Source of the DNA: Enterobacter pseudoroggenkampii
Lineage (GTDB): Bacteria; Pseudomonadota; Gammaproteobacteria; Enterobacterales; Enterobacteriaceae
Length of the DNA stretch: 64,000 nucleotides
Direction: 5' to 3'
Assembly: GCF_026420145.1 (NCBI RefSeq)
Contig: NZ_JAPMLV010000001.1
Span: forward strand, 2,418,001-2,482,000
The position numbers and the translations under genes are program-made. This document shows positions 1 through 9,866 of this stretch, piece by piece (the first letter of the stretch is position 1; the number at the start of each line of letters is the position of its first letter). The notes beneath the pieces were generated by a model. The model saw only the letters and a program-made list of their open reading frames with translations, ran no database searches and had not been told where the DNA came from.

Positions 1-1038
1 GGCTACGGCCGCGGTCGGCTGTAGCATGAGCAGACACTGCTCATCATCGGCCTGTTTGAGCTCGGTCCAGATACAGCGGCGCAAATGCTGCACTTTACGC
101 AGGCGCACCACCTGAGGGGGCAGTACCTCAAGCGTCTGCGTGTAGTGCTGAAGACGCTGACAGATATCTTCCACGACCAGCATATTTTCGCGCTGGTTTT
201 TATCGTCGTTAAGCAACCACTCGCCGAGACGCTGCGCCTGGCTATCATCGGTATGGCTGGCAACGGTGCCCGCCAGCGCTTCCGTGCGCAGCAGCGTGCC
301 GCGCCGCCGCCAGAGACGCTCGGGCGTCGAGCCAAGAAACGCGTTGCTGGCGTTGAATACCATGCAGAAATGGTAGCAGTGTAAATTCAGGGCGCGGCTG
401 GCCGCCATCAGCGCGACAGGGTTAACGCGCTGTGTAACCTGAATATCGGTTGCCCGGGCGAGAACCACTTTTTCAAAATCACCGCGCGCGATGGTCTCTG
501 TCGCCATGCGGATAAGCGTCATCCATTCGGCCTGCTGCGGCTGATGGGTTTCGTGCTCAACCTGAACGGACAGCGGACGGATAGATCTCGCAGGACGGAG
601 CTGCTGTAAAAAATCCAGCGCGGCGCGGGCATCCTCCTCAAGCGAGCGGTCGCTCCACAGCTGCAGGCGCAGCGTGGCGTTGCCGGCGGTGCGTCGCCAG
701 AGCAGCCGCGGTAAAAAGAGGCTGCTCTGCTCCGGATTAAAGGCGTTCAGCCCGCAGATACGGGTATCACCTGCTGCGTTTTGCTCGCGCAAAAACTGCG
801 AGGCTAACGCCAGAGAGGAAAAAGGGATAACCGCTCCCAGCGCAGCCAGCTCTTCATCGCCGTTACGCTGCTGCCAGTAAAACTGCGGATAATACTGCTG
901 CTCGCCCAGCCAGGCGAGGGGATCAAAGGCGTCGTTTAACGGGAAAGAGACGTCGAAATGACGTATGCCGGGTGCTGCGGGTAACGCTTGCGATAGCTGG
1001 GTACGCAGTTGCTCCAGCGCGAGGAAAATCGAATTCAC
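1..1038 (-). CDS. menF: Isochorismate synthase MenF, N-terminal part (cut by window edge)
   Basis: Converts chorismate to isochorismate, the first committed step of menaquinone synthesis, in the cytoplasm. The minus-strand frame is open from 1038 to the window edge (346 codons) and matches E. coli MenF throughout, including the stretches around LNLHCYHFCMVF, FLGSTPERLWRR and TEALAGTVA, which belong to the chorismate-binding fold. The C-terminal part, with more of the active site, lies outside. The start is GTG at 1038, preceded by a strong AGGGAGAGG ribosome-binding site at 1042-1050; no in-frame ATG fits the family N-terminus better. In E. coli menF heads the men operon, whose other genes would lie to the left of this window. 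Confidence 0.95.
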   Translation of the reverse strand, partial: MNSIFLALEQLRTQLSQALPAAPGIRHFDVSFPLNDAFDPLAWLGEQQYYPQFYWQQRNGDEELAALGAVIPFSSLALASQFLREQNAAGDTRICGLNAFNPEQSSLFLPRLLWRRTAGNATLRLQLWSDRSLEEDARAALDFLQQLRPARSIRPLSVQVEHETHQPQQAEWMTLIRMATETIARGDFEKVVLARATDIQVTQRVNPVALMAASRALNLHCYHFCMVFNASNAFLGSTPERLWRRRGTLLRTEALAGTVASHTDDSQAQRLGEWLLNDDKNQRENMLVVEDICQRLQHYTQTLEVLPPQVVRLRKVQHLRRCIWTELKQADDEQCLLMLQPTAAVA

Positions 1039-1123
1039 GCGAACCTCTCCCTGTTAAAGCCTCGTATTATACGGGGTACCATACGAAATATCAGTACCCA
1101 CGTATAGGGAGTGGTTAAACGGC

Positions 1124-1429
1124 TTAACGACGGGCCAACAGCAGCCCCAGCACCAGGCCTACGGCAGCACCTACTCCAATGCCCTGCCACGGTTTTTCAT
1201 GCACGTAATCATCGGCACGGTACACCGCTTTTTTAGCGCGGTAGTAGTAGGTATCAGACGCATGGCTGACGCGGTTTTTCACTTCATGCAGCGCCTGCTC
1301 GGCGCGGGCTTTTAGCTCAATATATTTCTGATCGGCAGGGTCGCCCGAGGAACGTAACACCTCTTCCAGCGTTTCGCTCAGTAAGGCCAGGTCGTCGTCG
1401 ATACGGGTATCCCAGGATTGAAATGACAT
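1124..1429 (-). CDS. elaB: ElaB, tail-anchored inner-membrane/ribosome-associated protein (DUF883 family)
   Basis: Small protein of 101 residues, almost identical to E. coli ElaB. The N-terminal two thirds are charged and helical (SETLEEVLRSSGD, then a KARAEQALHEVKNRV amphipathic stretch). The last 20 or so residues form one hydrophobic segment (GVGAAVGLVLGLLLARR), consistent with a C-terminal tail anchor in the inner membrane. Family members (ElaB, YqjD, YgaM) are stationary-phase proteins reported to tether ribosomes to the membrane. I chose the ATG at 1429: an upstream in-frame ATG at 1441 exists, but the GGAG motif sits between the two and only fits the downstream start. It stands between menF and elaA, all on the minus strand. 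Confidence 0.93.
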   Translation of the reverse strand: MSFQSWDTRIDDDLALLSETLEEVLRSSGDPADQKYIELKARAEQALHEVKNRVSHASDTYYYRAKKAVYRADDYVHEKPWQGIGVGAAVGLVLGLLLARR

Positions 1430-1482
1430 ATTTTTCTCCATGTTAGTACACCAGTCCGCTAACTATAGCCAACGACTCGCTA

Positions 1483-1944
1483 TTACGCCTGCTTCGCTTC
1501 TCGCGCCATGCCGATGTGGGGAATGCCGTCTTCATCGTACACCTCGGTGACGGGCACGAAGCCAAAGTGGCCGTAGAAGGACTGCAGGTGCGCCTGCGCG
1601 CCCAGGTATAACGCTTTGTCCGGCCACTGTTTCTGGCACGCCTCCAGCGTTTTCTCCATCAGCTGATAGCCGAGTTTTTCACCACGCGCTTTGCCGCTGA
1701 TGATGACGCGGCCAATGACAACAGGCTCAAAATCGTCTTCGCTTTTCAGAATCCTCGCATACGCCACCAGCTCGTTATCCCGCCAGCCGAGGATATGGCG
1801 GTTCTCGCCGACGAGGTCATCGCCGTCGATGTCCTGATACGGGCAGGTCTGTTCAACCACAAACACTTCGCAGCGCAGCTTCAGCAGGGCGTAAAGTGAA
1901 TGAACGGTGAGGTCACTATGGTGTAAATCTTGCCACTGGATCAT
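1483..1944 (-). CDS. elaA: ElaA, GNAT-family N-acetyltransferase
   Basis: Protein of 153 residues matching E. coli ElaA along its length. It has the GNAT fold, with the acetyl-CoA loop near [20 protein letters not shown] (R/Q-x-x-G-x-G/A variant) and the conserved [19 protein letters not shown] block. The natural substrate is not established. The start is set at ATG 1944, nine codons inside the longest open frame: the family begins MIxWQDLHHS, and a GAAGGAG ribosome-binding site lies just upstream of this ATG, inside the longer frame. It is transcribed away from rbn, with about 70 bp between the two starts for divergent promoters. Confidence 0.93.
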   Translation of the reverse strand: MIQWQDLHHSDLTVHSLYALLKLRCEVFVVEQTCPYQDIDGDDLVGENRHILGWRDNELVAYARILKSEDDFEPVVIGRVIISGKARGEKLGYQLMEKTLEACQKQWPDKALYLGAQAHLQSFYGHFGFVPVTEVYDEDGIPHIGMAREAKQA

Positions 1945-2015
1945 GTCAGTCTCCTTCCTGGGGTTCATCACGTTATACTAAACCCCTCCCCGTTCGGCAA
2001 AGGGCTGATTGCGTT

Positions 2016-2933
2016 ATGGAACTGATTTTTCTGGGTACGTCCGCTGGCGTACCAACCCGCTCACGGAACGTGACGGCGATCCTGCTGGATCTTAAACACC
2101 CCACCCGCGGCGGGCTGTGGCTGTTTGACTGTGGTGAAGGGACGCAGCATCAGCTATTACACACCGCTTATCACCCCGGCAAGCTGGATAAAATTTTTAT
2201 CACCCATCTGCATGGCGACCATCTGTTTGGCCTTCCGGGCCTGCTGTGCAGCCGCTCGATGGCCGGTAACGCCAACCCGCTGACGATTTACGGGCCTGCG
2301 GGTATTCGTGAATTTATTGAAACCACGCTGCGCCTGAGCGGGTCATGGACCGATTATCCGCTGGAGGTCGTTGAGATTACCAAAGGCCTGGTATTCGATG
2401 ACGGGGATTATCGGGTTACTGCTCAACCACTTAATCATCCAGTGGAATGCTATGGCTACCGTATTGAAGCGCATGACAAACCCGGCGCGCTGGATGCCGC
2501 CGCGCTGATGGCCGACGGCGTAAAACCCGGACCGCTGTTCCAGCGTCTGAAGCATGGAGAGACCGTCGCGCTGGAGGACGGACGCGTCATCAACGGCCAG
2601 GATTATCTCGCCGCCCCACAGCCCGGCAAAAAGCTGGCGATTTTTGGCGATACGGCCCCGTGCCCGGCGGCGCTCACGCTGGCCCAGGGCGTGGACGTGA
2701 TGGTGCATGAAGCGACGCTTGAAACGGCGATGGAAGAGAAAGCCAACAGCCGGGGCCATAGCTCCACGCGTCAGGCGGCGCAGCTTGCCCGTGACGCGGG
2801 CGTCGGGAGGCTCATCGTCACCCACGTCAGCTCGCGCTACGACGCGCGGGGATGCGCAAGCCTGCTGACAGAGTGCCGCACGCTGTTTCCGGAATGTGAG
2901 CTGGCCGAAGATTTCGCTCAGGTCAGCGTTTAG
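2016..2933 (+). CDS. rbn: Ribonuclease BN / RNase Z (ElaC)
   Basis: Metallo-beta-lactamase-fold tRNA 3'-processing enzyme of 305 residues, the usual size for the short RNase Z form. It carries the zinc motif THLHGDH (His64, His66, Asp68, His69), followed by FGLPGLL. Later metal ligands are seen at LNHPVE, FGDTAPC and the C-terminal VTHVSSRY segment; the exosite region lies between. In enterobacteria it acts as an endo/exoribonuclease on tRNA precursors, and is dispensable because other exonucleases trim the CCA end. It diverges from elaA and is followed by the independently promoted cheV. Confidence 0.95.
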   Translation: MELIFLGTSAGVPTRSRNVTAILLDLKHPTRGGLWLFDCGEGTQHQLLHTAYHPGKLDKIFITHLHGDHLFGLPGLLCSRSMAGNANPLTIYGPAGIREFIETTLRLSGSWTDYPLEVVEITKGLVFDDGDYRVTAQPLNHPVECYGYRIEAHDKPGALDAAALMADGVKPGPLFQRLKHGETVALEDGRVINGQDYLAAPQPGKKLAIFGDTAPCPAALTLAQGVDVMVHEATLETAMEEKANSRGHSSTRQAAQLARDAGVGRLIVTHVSSRYDARGCASLLTECRTLFPECELAEDFAQVSV

Positions 2934-2936
2934 TCC

Positions 2937-2963
2937 TTCATTTTTCCCTCAGGATGCCGATAA
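2937..2963 (+). promoter_or_regulatory. Sigma-28 (FliA) type promoter for cheV
   Basis: An exact copy of the flagellar sigma factor -10 consensus, GCCGATAA, lies at 2956-2963. At the correct 11-bp spacing upstream is TTCATTTT (2937-2944), which matches TAAAGTTT at five of eight positions. Transcription would start near 2970, about 28 nt before the cheV ATG. The position begins just after the rbn stop codon, so it is not forced by coding sequence. The function is inferred from the consensus and from the chemotaxis gene downstream. Confidence 0.75.
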
Positions 2964-2997
2964 CGATTAAAAGGTCAGCATTTCTCTCGAGGGTAGA

Positions 2998-4002
2998 ATG
3001 GATAATTTCCAGAAAGATATTGATGACAGGGCGAATCTGACCCTGTCGAACCGTTTTGAACTGTTGCTGTTCCGTCTTGGCACCTCTCTGAACGAAAATA
3101 AATCTGAGCTGTTTGGCATTAACGTCTTTAAGCTGCGTGAAATTGTGCCGATGCCGGAGTTCACGAAACCCGCCGGGATGAAGTCACCGCTGATGGGAAT
3201 GGTGAATATTCGCGATCAGGTGATCCCGGTGATTGACCTGGCCGCCGTGGCGGGCTGTAAGCCCACCACCGGGCTGAACATTCTGCTGATCACCGAATAT
3301 GCGCGCAGCGTGCAGGCGTTTGCCGTGGAATCGGTTGAGAACATCATGCGTCTGGACTGGAAGCAGGTGCACGCGGCGGAAACCGCCGTCAGCGGCCGCT
3401 ACATCACCAGTATCGCGTGTCTTGACGAGAAGACCGATACCAACGATCTGGCGATGGTGCTGGACGTTGAGCAGATCCTGTATGACATCACCCCGGCCAA
3501 TCACGATCTGCACGCCACGAATCTGAAGACCACCAAATTCCATATCAAGCCAGGCGCTGTCGCCATCGTCGCGGAAGACTCCAAAGTGGCGCGCTCGATG
3601 CTGGAGAAAGGTCTGCAGGCCATGGAGATCCCGGCCCAGCTGCATATCACCGGCAAAGAAGCGTGGGAGAAAATTGGCGTGCTGGCGGCACAGGCCCAGG
3701 CTGAAGGGGTTCCCATCACCGATAAGATCGCGCTGGTGCTGACCGACCTCGAAATGCCAGAAATGGACGGCTTTACGCTGACGCGCAAAATCAAAACCGA
3801 CCCGGTACTGAAAGATATTCCGGTGGTGATCCACTCTTCCCTTTCCGGCAACGCCAACGAAGACCATATTCGCAAGGTGAAGGCGGACGGGTATGTGGCG
3901 AAGTTTGAGCTGAACGAGCTGTCGTCAGTGATTGAGGAAGTGCTGGACCGCTCGATGAAGAAGATTGACGGGCCGTTGATTAGCCGGAAGCAGCTGGCTT
4001 AA
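2998..4002 (+). CDS. cheV: Chemotaxis coupling protein CheV (CheW domain plus receiver domain)
   Basis: 334 residues with an N-terminal CheW-like domain (about 15-165; ELLLFRLG, FGINVFKLREIV, GMVNIRDQVIPVIDL) and a C-terminal response-regulator receiver domain (about 188-318). The receiver has the acidic pair Glu193/Asp194, phospho-acceptor Asp250 in VLTDLEMPEMDGF, Ser280/Ser281 and Lys302. CheV couples chemoreceptors to CheA at the membrane-bound array, and its phosphorylation is thought to tune adaptation. The ATG at 2998 has a good GAGGGT ribosome-binding site. No other chemotaxis gene is nearby. Salmonella has a cheV at the same place; E. coli K-12 lacks it. A perfect FliA -10 box precedes it, so expression with the flagellar regulon is likely. 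Confidence 0.93.
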   Translation: MDNFQKDIDDRANLTLSNRFELLLFRLGTSLNENKSELFGINVFKLREIVPMPEFTKPAGMKSPLMGMVNIRDQVIPVIDLAAVAGCKPTTGLNILLITEYARSVQAFAVESVENIMRLDWKQVHAAETAVSGRYITSIACLDEKTDTNDLAMVLDVEQILYDITPANHDLHATNLKTTKFHIKPGAVAIVAEDSKVARSMLEKGLQAMEIPAQLHITGKEAWEKIGVLAAQAQAEGVPITDKIALVLTDLEMPEMDGFTLTRKIKTDPVLKDIPVVIHSSLSGNANEDHIRKVKADGYVAKFELNELSSVIEEVLDRSMKKIDGPLISRKQLA

Positions 4003-4016
4003 GCATGGTGCGGGCT

Positions 4017-4057
4017 GGTGCCCTCACCCCGGCCCTCTCCCACGGGGAGAGGGAGAA
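4017..4057. repeat. Dispersed CCCTCACC / CTCTCCC-GGGAGAG palindromic repeat, copy 1
   Basis: A CCCTCACC lead is followed by a CTCTCCC...GGGAGAG hairpin with a 3-base loop. Other full copies occur at 40883-40926, 48142-48183 and 61000-61037, all in the same orientation and all between genes. This copy lies between the convergent ends of cheV and nuoN. Confidence 0.8.
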
Positions 4058-4063
4058 AACCAT

Positions 4064-4090
4064 AAAAAAACCCGCCGAGGCGGGTTTTTT
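4064..4090. terminator. Bidirectional Rho-independent terminator between cheV and nuoN
   Basis: An A7 run (4064-4070), a CCCGCC/GGCGGG stem (4071-4076 with 4079-4084) and a T6 run (4085-4090). It can stop cheV transcripts on the plus strand and the nuo operon transcript on the minus strand. Confidence 0.9.
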
Positions 4091-4094
4091 GTCT

Positions 4095-5552
4095 TTACAT
4101 TAATGGCATTGCTCGCTGCACGATCTCAATCAGCGGTTGCGGATAGATACCGAAGATCAGCACCAGCAGCGCGGAGATAAGCACTACGATACCACCGGCA
4201 CTGTACTGCCAGTTGGTTGGGGCATCGCGGTTGAGCTGCTGAGGTGCGCTCAGGTACAGGCTCACGGCCACGCGGAGGTAGTAGTAGAGACCAATCGCGG
4301 AGCCGATCACCACGCCCGCAGTCAGCCACCACAGGTGCGCCTGCACACCGACGGCCAGCACGTAGAACTTACCGATAAAGCCGAGCGTCATCGGAATACC
4401 TGCCAGAGAGAGCATCATCACCGTCATCACCGCAGACAGGATCGGACGGTGCCAGAACAGACCACGGTAGGAGAACAGTGAATCGGCATCCGGACCACGG
4501 TACGGACTGGACATCAGGCTCACCACGCCGAAGGCACCGAGGCTGCTGAACAGGTAGCCGGCCAGATAGACGCCCACGGCTTCCATCGACATCTCACCGC
4601 TCTGCAGCGCAATCAGCGCCACCATCAGGTAGCCCAGATGAGAGATAGACGAGTAGCCCAGCAGACGTTTGATGTTGGTCTGGCTCAGCGCCATCAGGTT
4701 ACCGAAGATGATGGAGACGAACGCGATAATGCCCAGCACCACGCGAACCGCTTCGCTGTCACCTACCGGTGCGTACAGGAACAGACGCATGACCACACCG
4801 AAGATAGCGATTTTGCTCGCCGTCGCCAGGAAGGTCGACACCGGAGCCGGAGCGCCCTGGTAGACGTCTGGCGTCCACAGGTGGAACGGCACCAGAGAGA
4901 GTTTAAAACCGAGGCCAACGATCATCATGCCCAGACCCGCCAGCAGCAGCGGCTCATGCAGCATGCCGTCACCGAGGCTCTTGCCGAGCGCCATGAAGGA
5001 GAGGTTACCGGACTGTGCATACACCAGCGCAATACCAAACAGCAGGAACGAGGACGCCGCCGCAGACAGGATAGTGTACTTGATGCTTGCTTCCAGGGAG
5101 CGCTTCTGGCGGAAGGCGTAACCAATCAGACCGAACAGCGGCAGAGAGATCAGCTCAATGCCGAGGAACAGCGCGGCCAGGTGGTTCGCATTCGCCAGCA
5201 GAATGCCGCCCAGCGCGGCAATCAGAACCAGCAGGTAAAACTCTTCTTTGTTGTCGTTGTAGCCTTCGAGCCACGGGTACGCAAAGGTACAGGTTGCCAG
5301 GCTCGCCAGCAGCACCAGACCGGTATACAGCATGGCGTAACCGTCAACGCGCATCAGCGGGGTGACGTCCATCGCCCCACCCTGGCCAACAAACCAGAGA
5401 GAGACTAACGCGGCGTTCAGGCCGATGACCGACAGCGTGGCATTCAGGAAGTGATTGCGTCGCCACGCAATGGAGAGCATCACAACCACCACCGTCAATC
5501 CGACGATCAGCAGCGGTAGCAGCGCGATCAGTTGTTGTGGAGTTATTGTCAT
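4095..5552 (-). CDS. nuoN: NADH:ubiquinone oxidoreductase subunit NuoN
   Basis: Antiporter-like membrane subunit of complex I, 485 residues, the same length as E. coli NuoN. It has about 14 predicted membrane helices and the conserved signature region [20 protein letters not shown], the lysine/proline-rich segment shared by NuoL, M and N and Mrp antiporters. It forms one of the three proton channels of the membrane arm, closest to the junction with NuoK/J/A/H. It is the last gene of the nuo operon, 6 bp after nuoM, and is followed by the terminator at 4064-4090. Confidence 0.97.
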   Translation of the reverse strand: MTITPQQLIALLPLLIVGLTVVVVMLSIAWRRNHFLNATLSVIGLNAALVSLWFVGQGGAMDVTPLMRVDGYAMLYTGLVLLASLATCTFAYPWLEGYNDNKEEFYLLVLIAALGGILLANANHLAALFLGIELISLPLFGLIGYAFRQKRSLEASIKYTILSAAASSFLLFGIALVYAQSGNLSFMALGKSLGDGMLHEPLLLAGLGMMIVGLGFKLSLVPFHLWTPDVYQGAPAPVSTFLATASKIAIFGVVMRLFLYAPVGDSEAVRVVLGIIAFVSIIFGNLMALSQTNIKRLLGYSSISHLGYLMVALIALQSGEMSMEAVGVYLAGYLFSSLGAFGVVSLMSSPYRGPDADSLFSYRGLFWHRPILSAVMTVMMLSLAGIPMTLGFIGKFYVLAVGVQAHLWWLTAGVVIGSAIGLYYYLRVAVSLYLSAPQQLNRDAPTNWQYSAGGIVVLISALLVLIFGIYPQPLIEIVQRAMPLM

Positions 5553-5558
5553 GGCGAA

Positions 5559-7088
5559 TTACGGCCTTGTAGTAGAAACAGAATTAACAAACCACTGCTG
5601 GATATTGCCCATCGCGCTGTGCGAGGTATCCAGAATCGGCTGCGGGAAGAAGCCCAGCAGCACCAGCAGTACGACCAGCAGCAGGATGATGAACAGCTCA
5701 CGCAGCGACATCCCCGGCAGTTCTTGTGCAGCAATTTCGCTCTTCGCTTTACCGAAGTACGCGCGGTGCAGCATCGCCAGCGAGTAGACGGAAGCGAACA
5801 CCAGACCAAAGGTGGAGATCACGGTAATCACCGGTACCACTTTGAAGCTGCCGAACAGAATCATAAATTCGCCGACGAAGTTACCGGTACCCGGCATCCC
5901 CAGAGTCGCCACCGCGAAGAACATGGAGAGCGCTGGCAGCCACTTAATTTTGCTCCACAGACCGCCCATCATACGCATGTCACGGGTGTGCAGACGTTCA
6001 TACAGCTGGCCGCACAGGATGAAGAGACCGGCTGCGGACAGACCGTGCGCAATCATCTGGATCACCGCCCCCTGGTACGCCAGCTGGCTGCCTGTGTAGA
6101 TAGCAATCAGCACGAAGCCCATGTGGGAAACGGAGGTGTAGGCAATCAGACGCTTGATGTCGTACTGCGTGAAGGCCATCCAGGCACCGTAGAAGATACC
6201 GATCACACCCAGCCACATGGCAATCGGTGCGAATTCTGCGGAGGCGTTCGGGAAAAGCGGCAGAGCGAAACGCAGCAGACCGTAGGCCGCCGTTTTCAGC
6301 AAGATGCCCGCCAGGTCAACGGAACCCGCCGTTGGTGCCTGAGAGTGCGCGTCTGGCAGCCAGCCGTGCAGCGGAACCACCGGCATTTTCACCGCGAACG
6401 CGATGAAGAAGCCCAGCATCAGCAGGTATTCAACGCCGTGGGACATTGGCGTCTTCAGCAGTTCTTCGTAGTTGAAGGTCCAGGTTCCGGTCGCGTTATG
6501 GTGAACAAACACCAGCGCCAGAATGGCAATCAACATCACCAGACCACTCGCCTGGGTATAGATGAAGAACTTGGTTGCCGCCGTGATACGCGTTTTACCG
6601 TCGGACGCCTTGTGGCCCCACAGCGCGATCAGGAAGTACATCGGCACCAGCATCATCTCCCAGAAGAAGAAGAACAGGAACATGTCGATAGCAAGGAACA
6701 CGCCGATCACGCCGCCCAGGATCCACATCAGGTTCAGGTGGAAGAAGCCCTGGTATTTTTCGATTTCACGCCAGGAGCAGAGTACCGCCAGAACGCCGAG
6801 CAGACCGGTCAGCACCACCATCAGCAGCGACAGACCGTCAATCGCCAGGTGGATCGTAATGCCGAAACGCGGGATCCACGGCAGGATGAACTCAGACTGC
6901 CACTGCGGAATGCCCGCAGACTGGGTCAGTGAGTAACCGCCCTGCAACCACAGTTGCAGGCCAAGCGCGAGCGTCAATCCCATGGTGATCAGCGCGATCC
7001 AGCGCGGCATCTTCACGCCAAAGCGTTCAGTCTGCCAGCACAGGAAGCCGCCGATGAAGGGAATTAATATTAGCCAGGGTAGTAACAT
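5559..7088 (-). CDS. nuoM: NADH:ubiquinone oxidoreductase subunit NuoM
   Basis: Antiporter-like proton-channel subunit of the complex I membrane arm, 509 residues as in E. coli. The conserved motif AFAVKMPVVPLHGWLPDAHSQAP is present, together with a Glu in the FFFFFWEMMLVPMYFLI helix, which corresponds to the conserved Glu of transmembrane helix 5. It sits between NuoL and NuoN in the assembled complex. The gene follows nuoL after a 76-bp gap, the largest within the downstream half of the operon. Confidence 0.97.
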   Translation of the reverse strand: MLLPWLILIPFIGGFLCWQTERFGVKMPRWIALITMGLTLALGLQLWLQGGYSLTQSAGIPQWQSEFILPWIPRFGITIHLAIDGLSLLMVVLTGLLGVLAVLCSWREIEKYQGFFHLNLMWILGGVIGVFLAIDMFLFFFFWEMMLVPMYFLIALWGHKASDGKTRITAATKFFIYTQASGLVMLIAILALVFVHHNATGTWTFNYEELLKTPMSHGVEYLLMLGFFIAFAVKMPVVPLHGWLPDAHSQAPTAGSVDLAGILLKTAAYGLLRFALPLFPNASAEFAPIAMWLGVIGIFYGAWMAFTQYDIKRLIAYTSVSHMGFVLIAIYTGSQLAYQGAVIQMIAHGLSAAGLFILCGQLYERLHTRDMRMMGGLWSKIKWLPALSMFFAVATLGMPGTGNFVGEFMILFGSFKVVPVITVISTFGLVFASVYSLAMLHRAYFGKAKSEIAAQELPGMSLRELFIILLLVVLLVLLGFFPQPILDTSHSAMGNIQQWFVNSVSTTRP

Positions 7089-7164
7089 GGCGATTTACAT
7101 TCCTTTTTAAGGCCCCCAGCAGGGGCCTGATTTTCAACGAATTCGAATAAAATTCACTTAACGA

Positions 7165-9006
7165 TCAACGCAACACCATCAGCAGCGCCAGCACGACAAC
7201 CGCACCGATGCTCATGGACGCCACATACCAGCGCAGGTAACCGTTCTCGCTGTACAGCAGGCCTTTACCTGCAAAGCGGGAGAGGATCGCCGGGATATTC
7301 ATCAGGCTGTTCAGTGGGTCGCGCTTCACCAGCCACGCAATGCCCAGGAACGGCTTAACGAAGATCATGTCGTACAGCCAGTCGAAGCCCCATGCGTTGT
7401 ACCACCAGGTGCCCAGCAGGCGGCCTGGCGCACTGTTGGCAACGGCAGTCACCAGCGTACGTTTGCCCAGCCACAGCCATGCAGCGATCAGGATGCCCGC
7501 GATAGCGACCACACCGGAGGTGATTTCAAGCGTCAGAACGCGACCGTGCTCAAGCTCGGTGGTGTCTGGCAGTACGCCCTGCAGCGGCGGCACAATCATC
7601 GCGCCAACGAAGGTGGACAGTACCAGCAGCACAATCAGCGGCAGGTGATGGGTGATCCCCTTCCCTGCGTGAGCGTGAATTTGTTCTTTACCGTGGAATA
7701 CGATGAAAATCATACGGAAGGTATACAGGGAGGTCATGAACGCACCGACCAGACCCGCAACCATCAGATTGATATGACCATTCGCCATGGCACCCGCAAG
7801 GATTTCGTCCTTACTGAAGAAGCCCGCGGTGATCAGCGGCAGTGCCGCCAGCGCCGCGCCGCCCACCAGGAAGCAGACATAAACCAGCGGGATGGACTTA
7901 CGCAGTCCGCCCATCTTGAAGATGTTCTGCTCGTGGTGGCAGGCCAGGATCACCGAACCGGATGAGAGGAACAGCAGCGCTTTAAAGAACGCGTGCGTCA
8001 TCAGGTGGAAAATGGCTGCGTCCCACGCCTGAACGCCCAGCGCCAGGAACATGTAACCAATCTGGCTCATGGTGGAGTACGCGAGAACGCGTTTGATGTC
8101 GGTCTGCACCAGCGCGGCAAAGCCTGCCAGCACCAGCGTGACCGCACCGACGATACCTACCAGATGCAGAATTTCCGGGGTCATCAGGAACAGGCCATGG
8201 GTACGCGCAATCAGGTAGACACCGGCGGTGACCATGGTCGCAGCGTGGATCAGCGCGGAGACAGGGGTTGGACCCGCCATCGCGTCTGCCAGCCATGTCT
8301 GCAGCGGCAGCTGCGCGGATTTACCCACGGCACCACCCAGCAGCATCAGCGTTGCCCACCACAGCATGTTATTGCCTGCGGCGAAGTGCGCTGGCGCCAG
8401 TTCCACCATTTCGCGGAAGTTCAGCGTGCCCAGTTCGTTGTAAAGAATGAACAGCGCGAAAGCGAGGAAGACGTCACCCACGCGGGTCACGATGAACGCT
8501 TTCATGGCCGCTGCGCCATTCTTCGGATCGGTATAGTAGAAACCGATCAGCAGGTAAGAACACAGACCCACGCCTTCCCAGCCCAGATACATCAGCAGCA
8601 GGTTATCGGCCAGGACCAGAACCACCATGCTGGCGATAAACAGGTTGGTGTAGGCGAAGAAGCGGGAGTACCCCTCTTCACCGCGCATATACCAGGAGGC
8701 GAACATGTGGATCAGGAAGCCAACGCCGGTAACCACGGAAAGCATGGTCAGCGAGAGGCCGTCCAGCACCAGGTTGAAACCGATGTTGAAATCACCGACC
8801 GACATCCAGGTCCACAGCGGCACGCTGAAAGGCTGACGCCCGTTGTTAAAGAAGTCGATACCCGCATACGCTGTCACCAGCGCGGCCAGGCCAACAGAGC
8901 CCATGCCGACGGTTGCAGACAGATTCTCAGACCAGCGGCCGCGAGAAAACGCCAGCAGCACGAAGCCAATCAGCGGAAAAATAATGGTTAAGGCAAGCAT
9001 GTTCAT
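7165..9006 (-). CDS. nuoL: NADH:ubiquinone oxidoreductase subunit NuoL
   Basis: Distal antiporter-like subunit of complex I, 613 residues, matching E. coli NuoL in length. It has the [20 protein letters not shown] helix with the conserved Glu and the [20 protein letters not shown] signature. Beyond the shared 14-helix core it has the long C-terminal extension (from about 500) that forms the amphipathic lateral helix running along the membrane arm to NuoN. Its start overlaps the nuoK stop by 4 bp (ATGA), indicating translational coupling. Confidence 0.97.
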   Translation of the reverse strand: MNMLALTIIFPLIGFVLLAFSRGRWSENLSATVGMGSVGLAALVTAYAGIDFFNNGRQPFSVPLWTWMSVGDFNIGFNLVLDGLSLTMLSVVTGVGFLIHMFASWYMRGEEGYSRFFAYTNLFIASMVVLVLADNLLLMYLGWEGVGLCSYLLIGFYYTDPKNGAAAMKAFIVTRVGDVFLAFALFILYNELGTLNFREMVELAPAHFAAGNNMLWWATLMLLGGAVGKSAQLPLQTWLADAMAGPTPVSALIHAATMVTAGVYLIARTHGLFLMTPEILHLVGIVGAVTLVLAGFAALVQTDIKRVLAYSTMSQIGYMFLALGVQAWDAAIFHLMTHAFFKALLFLSSGSVILACHHEQNIFKMGGLRKSIPLVYVCFLVGGAALAALPLITAGFFSKDEILAGAMANGHINLMVAGLVGAFMTSLYTFRMIFIVFHGKEQIHAHAGKGITHHLPLIVLLVLSTFVGAMIVPPLQGVLPDTTELEHGRVLTLEITSGVVAIAGILIAAWLWLGKRTLVTAVANSAPGRLLGTWWYNAWGFDWLYDMIFVKPFLGIAWLVKRDPLNSLMNIPAILSRFAGKGLLYSENGYLRWYVASMSIGAVVVLALLMVLR

Positions 9007-9305
9007 CCACGCAACTCACTTACTGAATCGATGTTCAGATTCTGGCGGCGACGATGGAGCTGCAGCAACAGCGCCAGGCCAATACTCGCTTCGGCAGCCG
9101 CGAGGCTGATGGCGAGAATGTACATCACCTGACCATCGGTCTGGCCCCAGTAGCTTCCGGCGACCACGAAGGCCAGCGCGGAGGCGTTAATCATGATTTC
9201 CAGCCCGATCAGCATAAACAGCAGATTGCGGCGGATAACCAGACCGGTCAGACCCAGAACGAATAAAATCGCAGCGAGGATCAGTCCATGTGTTAAGGGG
9301 ATCAT
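9003..9305 (-). CDS. nuoK: NADH:ubiquinone oxidoreductase subunit NuoK
   Basis: Small membrane subunit of 100 residues with three hydrophobic helices (about 5-22, 28-50, 60-82). The conserved glutamates of the second and third helices are present in [11 protein letters not shown] and [14 protein letters not shown]; these lie on the proton pathway linking the quinone site to the antiporter subunits. It overlaps nuoL and nuoJ by 4 bp each. Confidence 0.96.
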   Translation of the reverse strand: MIPLTHGLILAAILFVLGLTGLVIRRNLLFMLIGLEIMINASALAFVVAGSYWGQTDGQVMYILAISLAAAEASIGLALLLQLHRRRQNLNIDSVSELRG

Positions 9306-9856
9306 GCGCGCTCCTCCGTTTTTCTTTTCGCGCGGTCGTCAGTGCGGTTGCTCAGCACCTCGCCAGCACGCTCTTCGCGGCCAACGTGGAAAGCCACAAC
9401 CAGACCTGCCAGCAGCAGCATTGAGGCCAGTTCCACTGCCAGAACGTATGGGCCAAAGAGCGTGATACCGACCTCTTTCGCGCCAATCGGCGTGCCGTCG
9501 ATGCCCTGATCGTTAACACCCAGAATGGCGTAAACGATCACCACCAGCATGATGGCCGACAGAATTGCCGGGCCAATCCACACCTGCGGTTTTAACCACT
9601 GACGTTCCTGCTCAATTTCAGAGCCGCCCAGGTTCAGCATCATCACCACGAACACGAACAGCACCATAATGGCCCCGGCGTAGACGATGATTTCCAGCGC
9701 ACCGGCGAAGTGCGCGCCCAGTGCAAAGAACACCCCGGAAATGGCCAGCAGCGAGATGATTAAGTACAGCAGCGCATGCACCGGATTGGTGTGCGTGATC
9801 ACTCGCAGCGTAGCCAGGATGGCGATAAGGCCACAGATATAAAAAGCGAATTCCAT
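9302..9856 (-). CDS. nuoJ: NADH:ubiquinone oxidoreductase subunit NuoJ
   Basis: Membrane subunit of 184 residues with five hydrophobic helices and a charged C-terminal tail ([19 protein letters not shown]). The third helix carries the conserved [20 protein letters not shown] segment, where a pi-bulge rotates during the catalytic cycle in solved structures. It lies at the base of the quinone cavity next to NuoA and NuoH. The stop overlaps the nuoK start by 4 bp, and nuoI ends 10 bp upstream. Confidence 0.96.
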   Translation of the reverse strand: MEFAFYICGLIAILATLRVITHTNPVHALLYLIISLLAISGVFFALGAHFAGALEIIVYAGAIMVLFVFVVMMLNLGGSEIEQERQWLKPQVWIGPAILSAIMLVVIVYAILGVNDQGIDGTPIGAKEVGITLFGPYVLAVELASMLLLAGLVVAFHVGREERAGEVLSNRTDDRAKRKTEERA

Positions 9857-9866
9857 TGCCCTCTCC

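Noticed and set aside
5532..6932. A 466-codon open frame antisense to nuoM, plus similar long His/Gln-rich frames opposite nuoL, nuoG, nuoF and nuoN
   Set aside because: They mirror the codon pattern of hydrophobic or highly expressed sense genes, have no ribosome-binding sites or known domains, and overlap certain genes.
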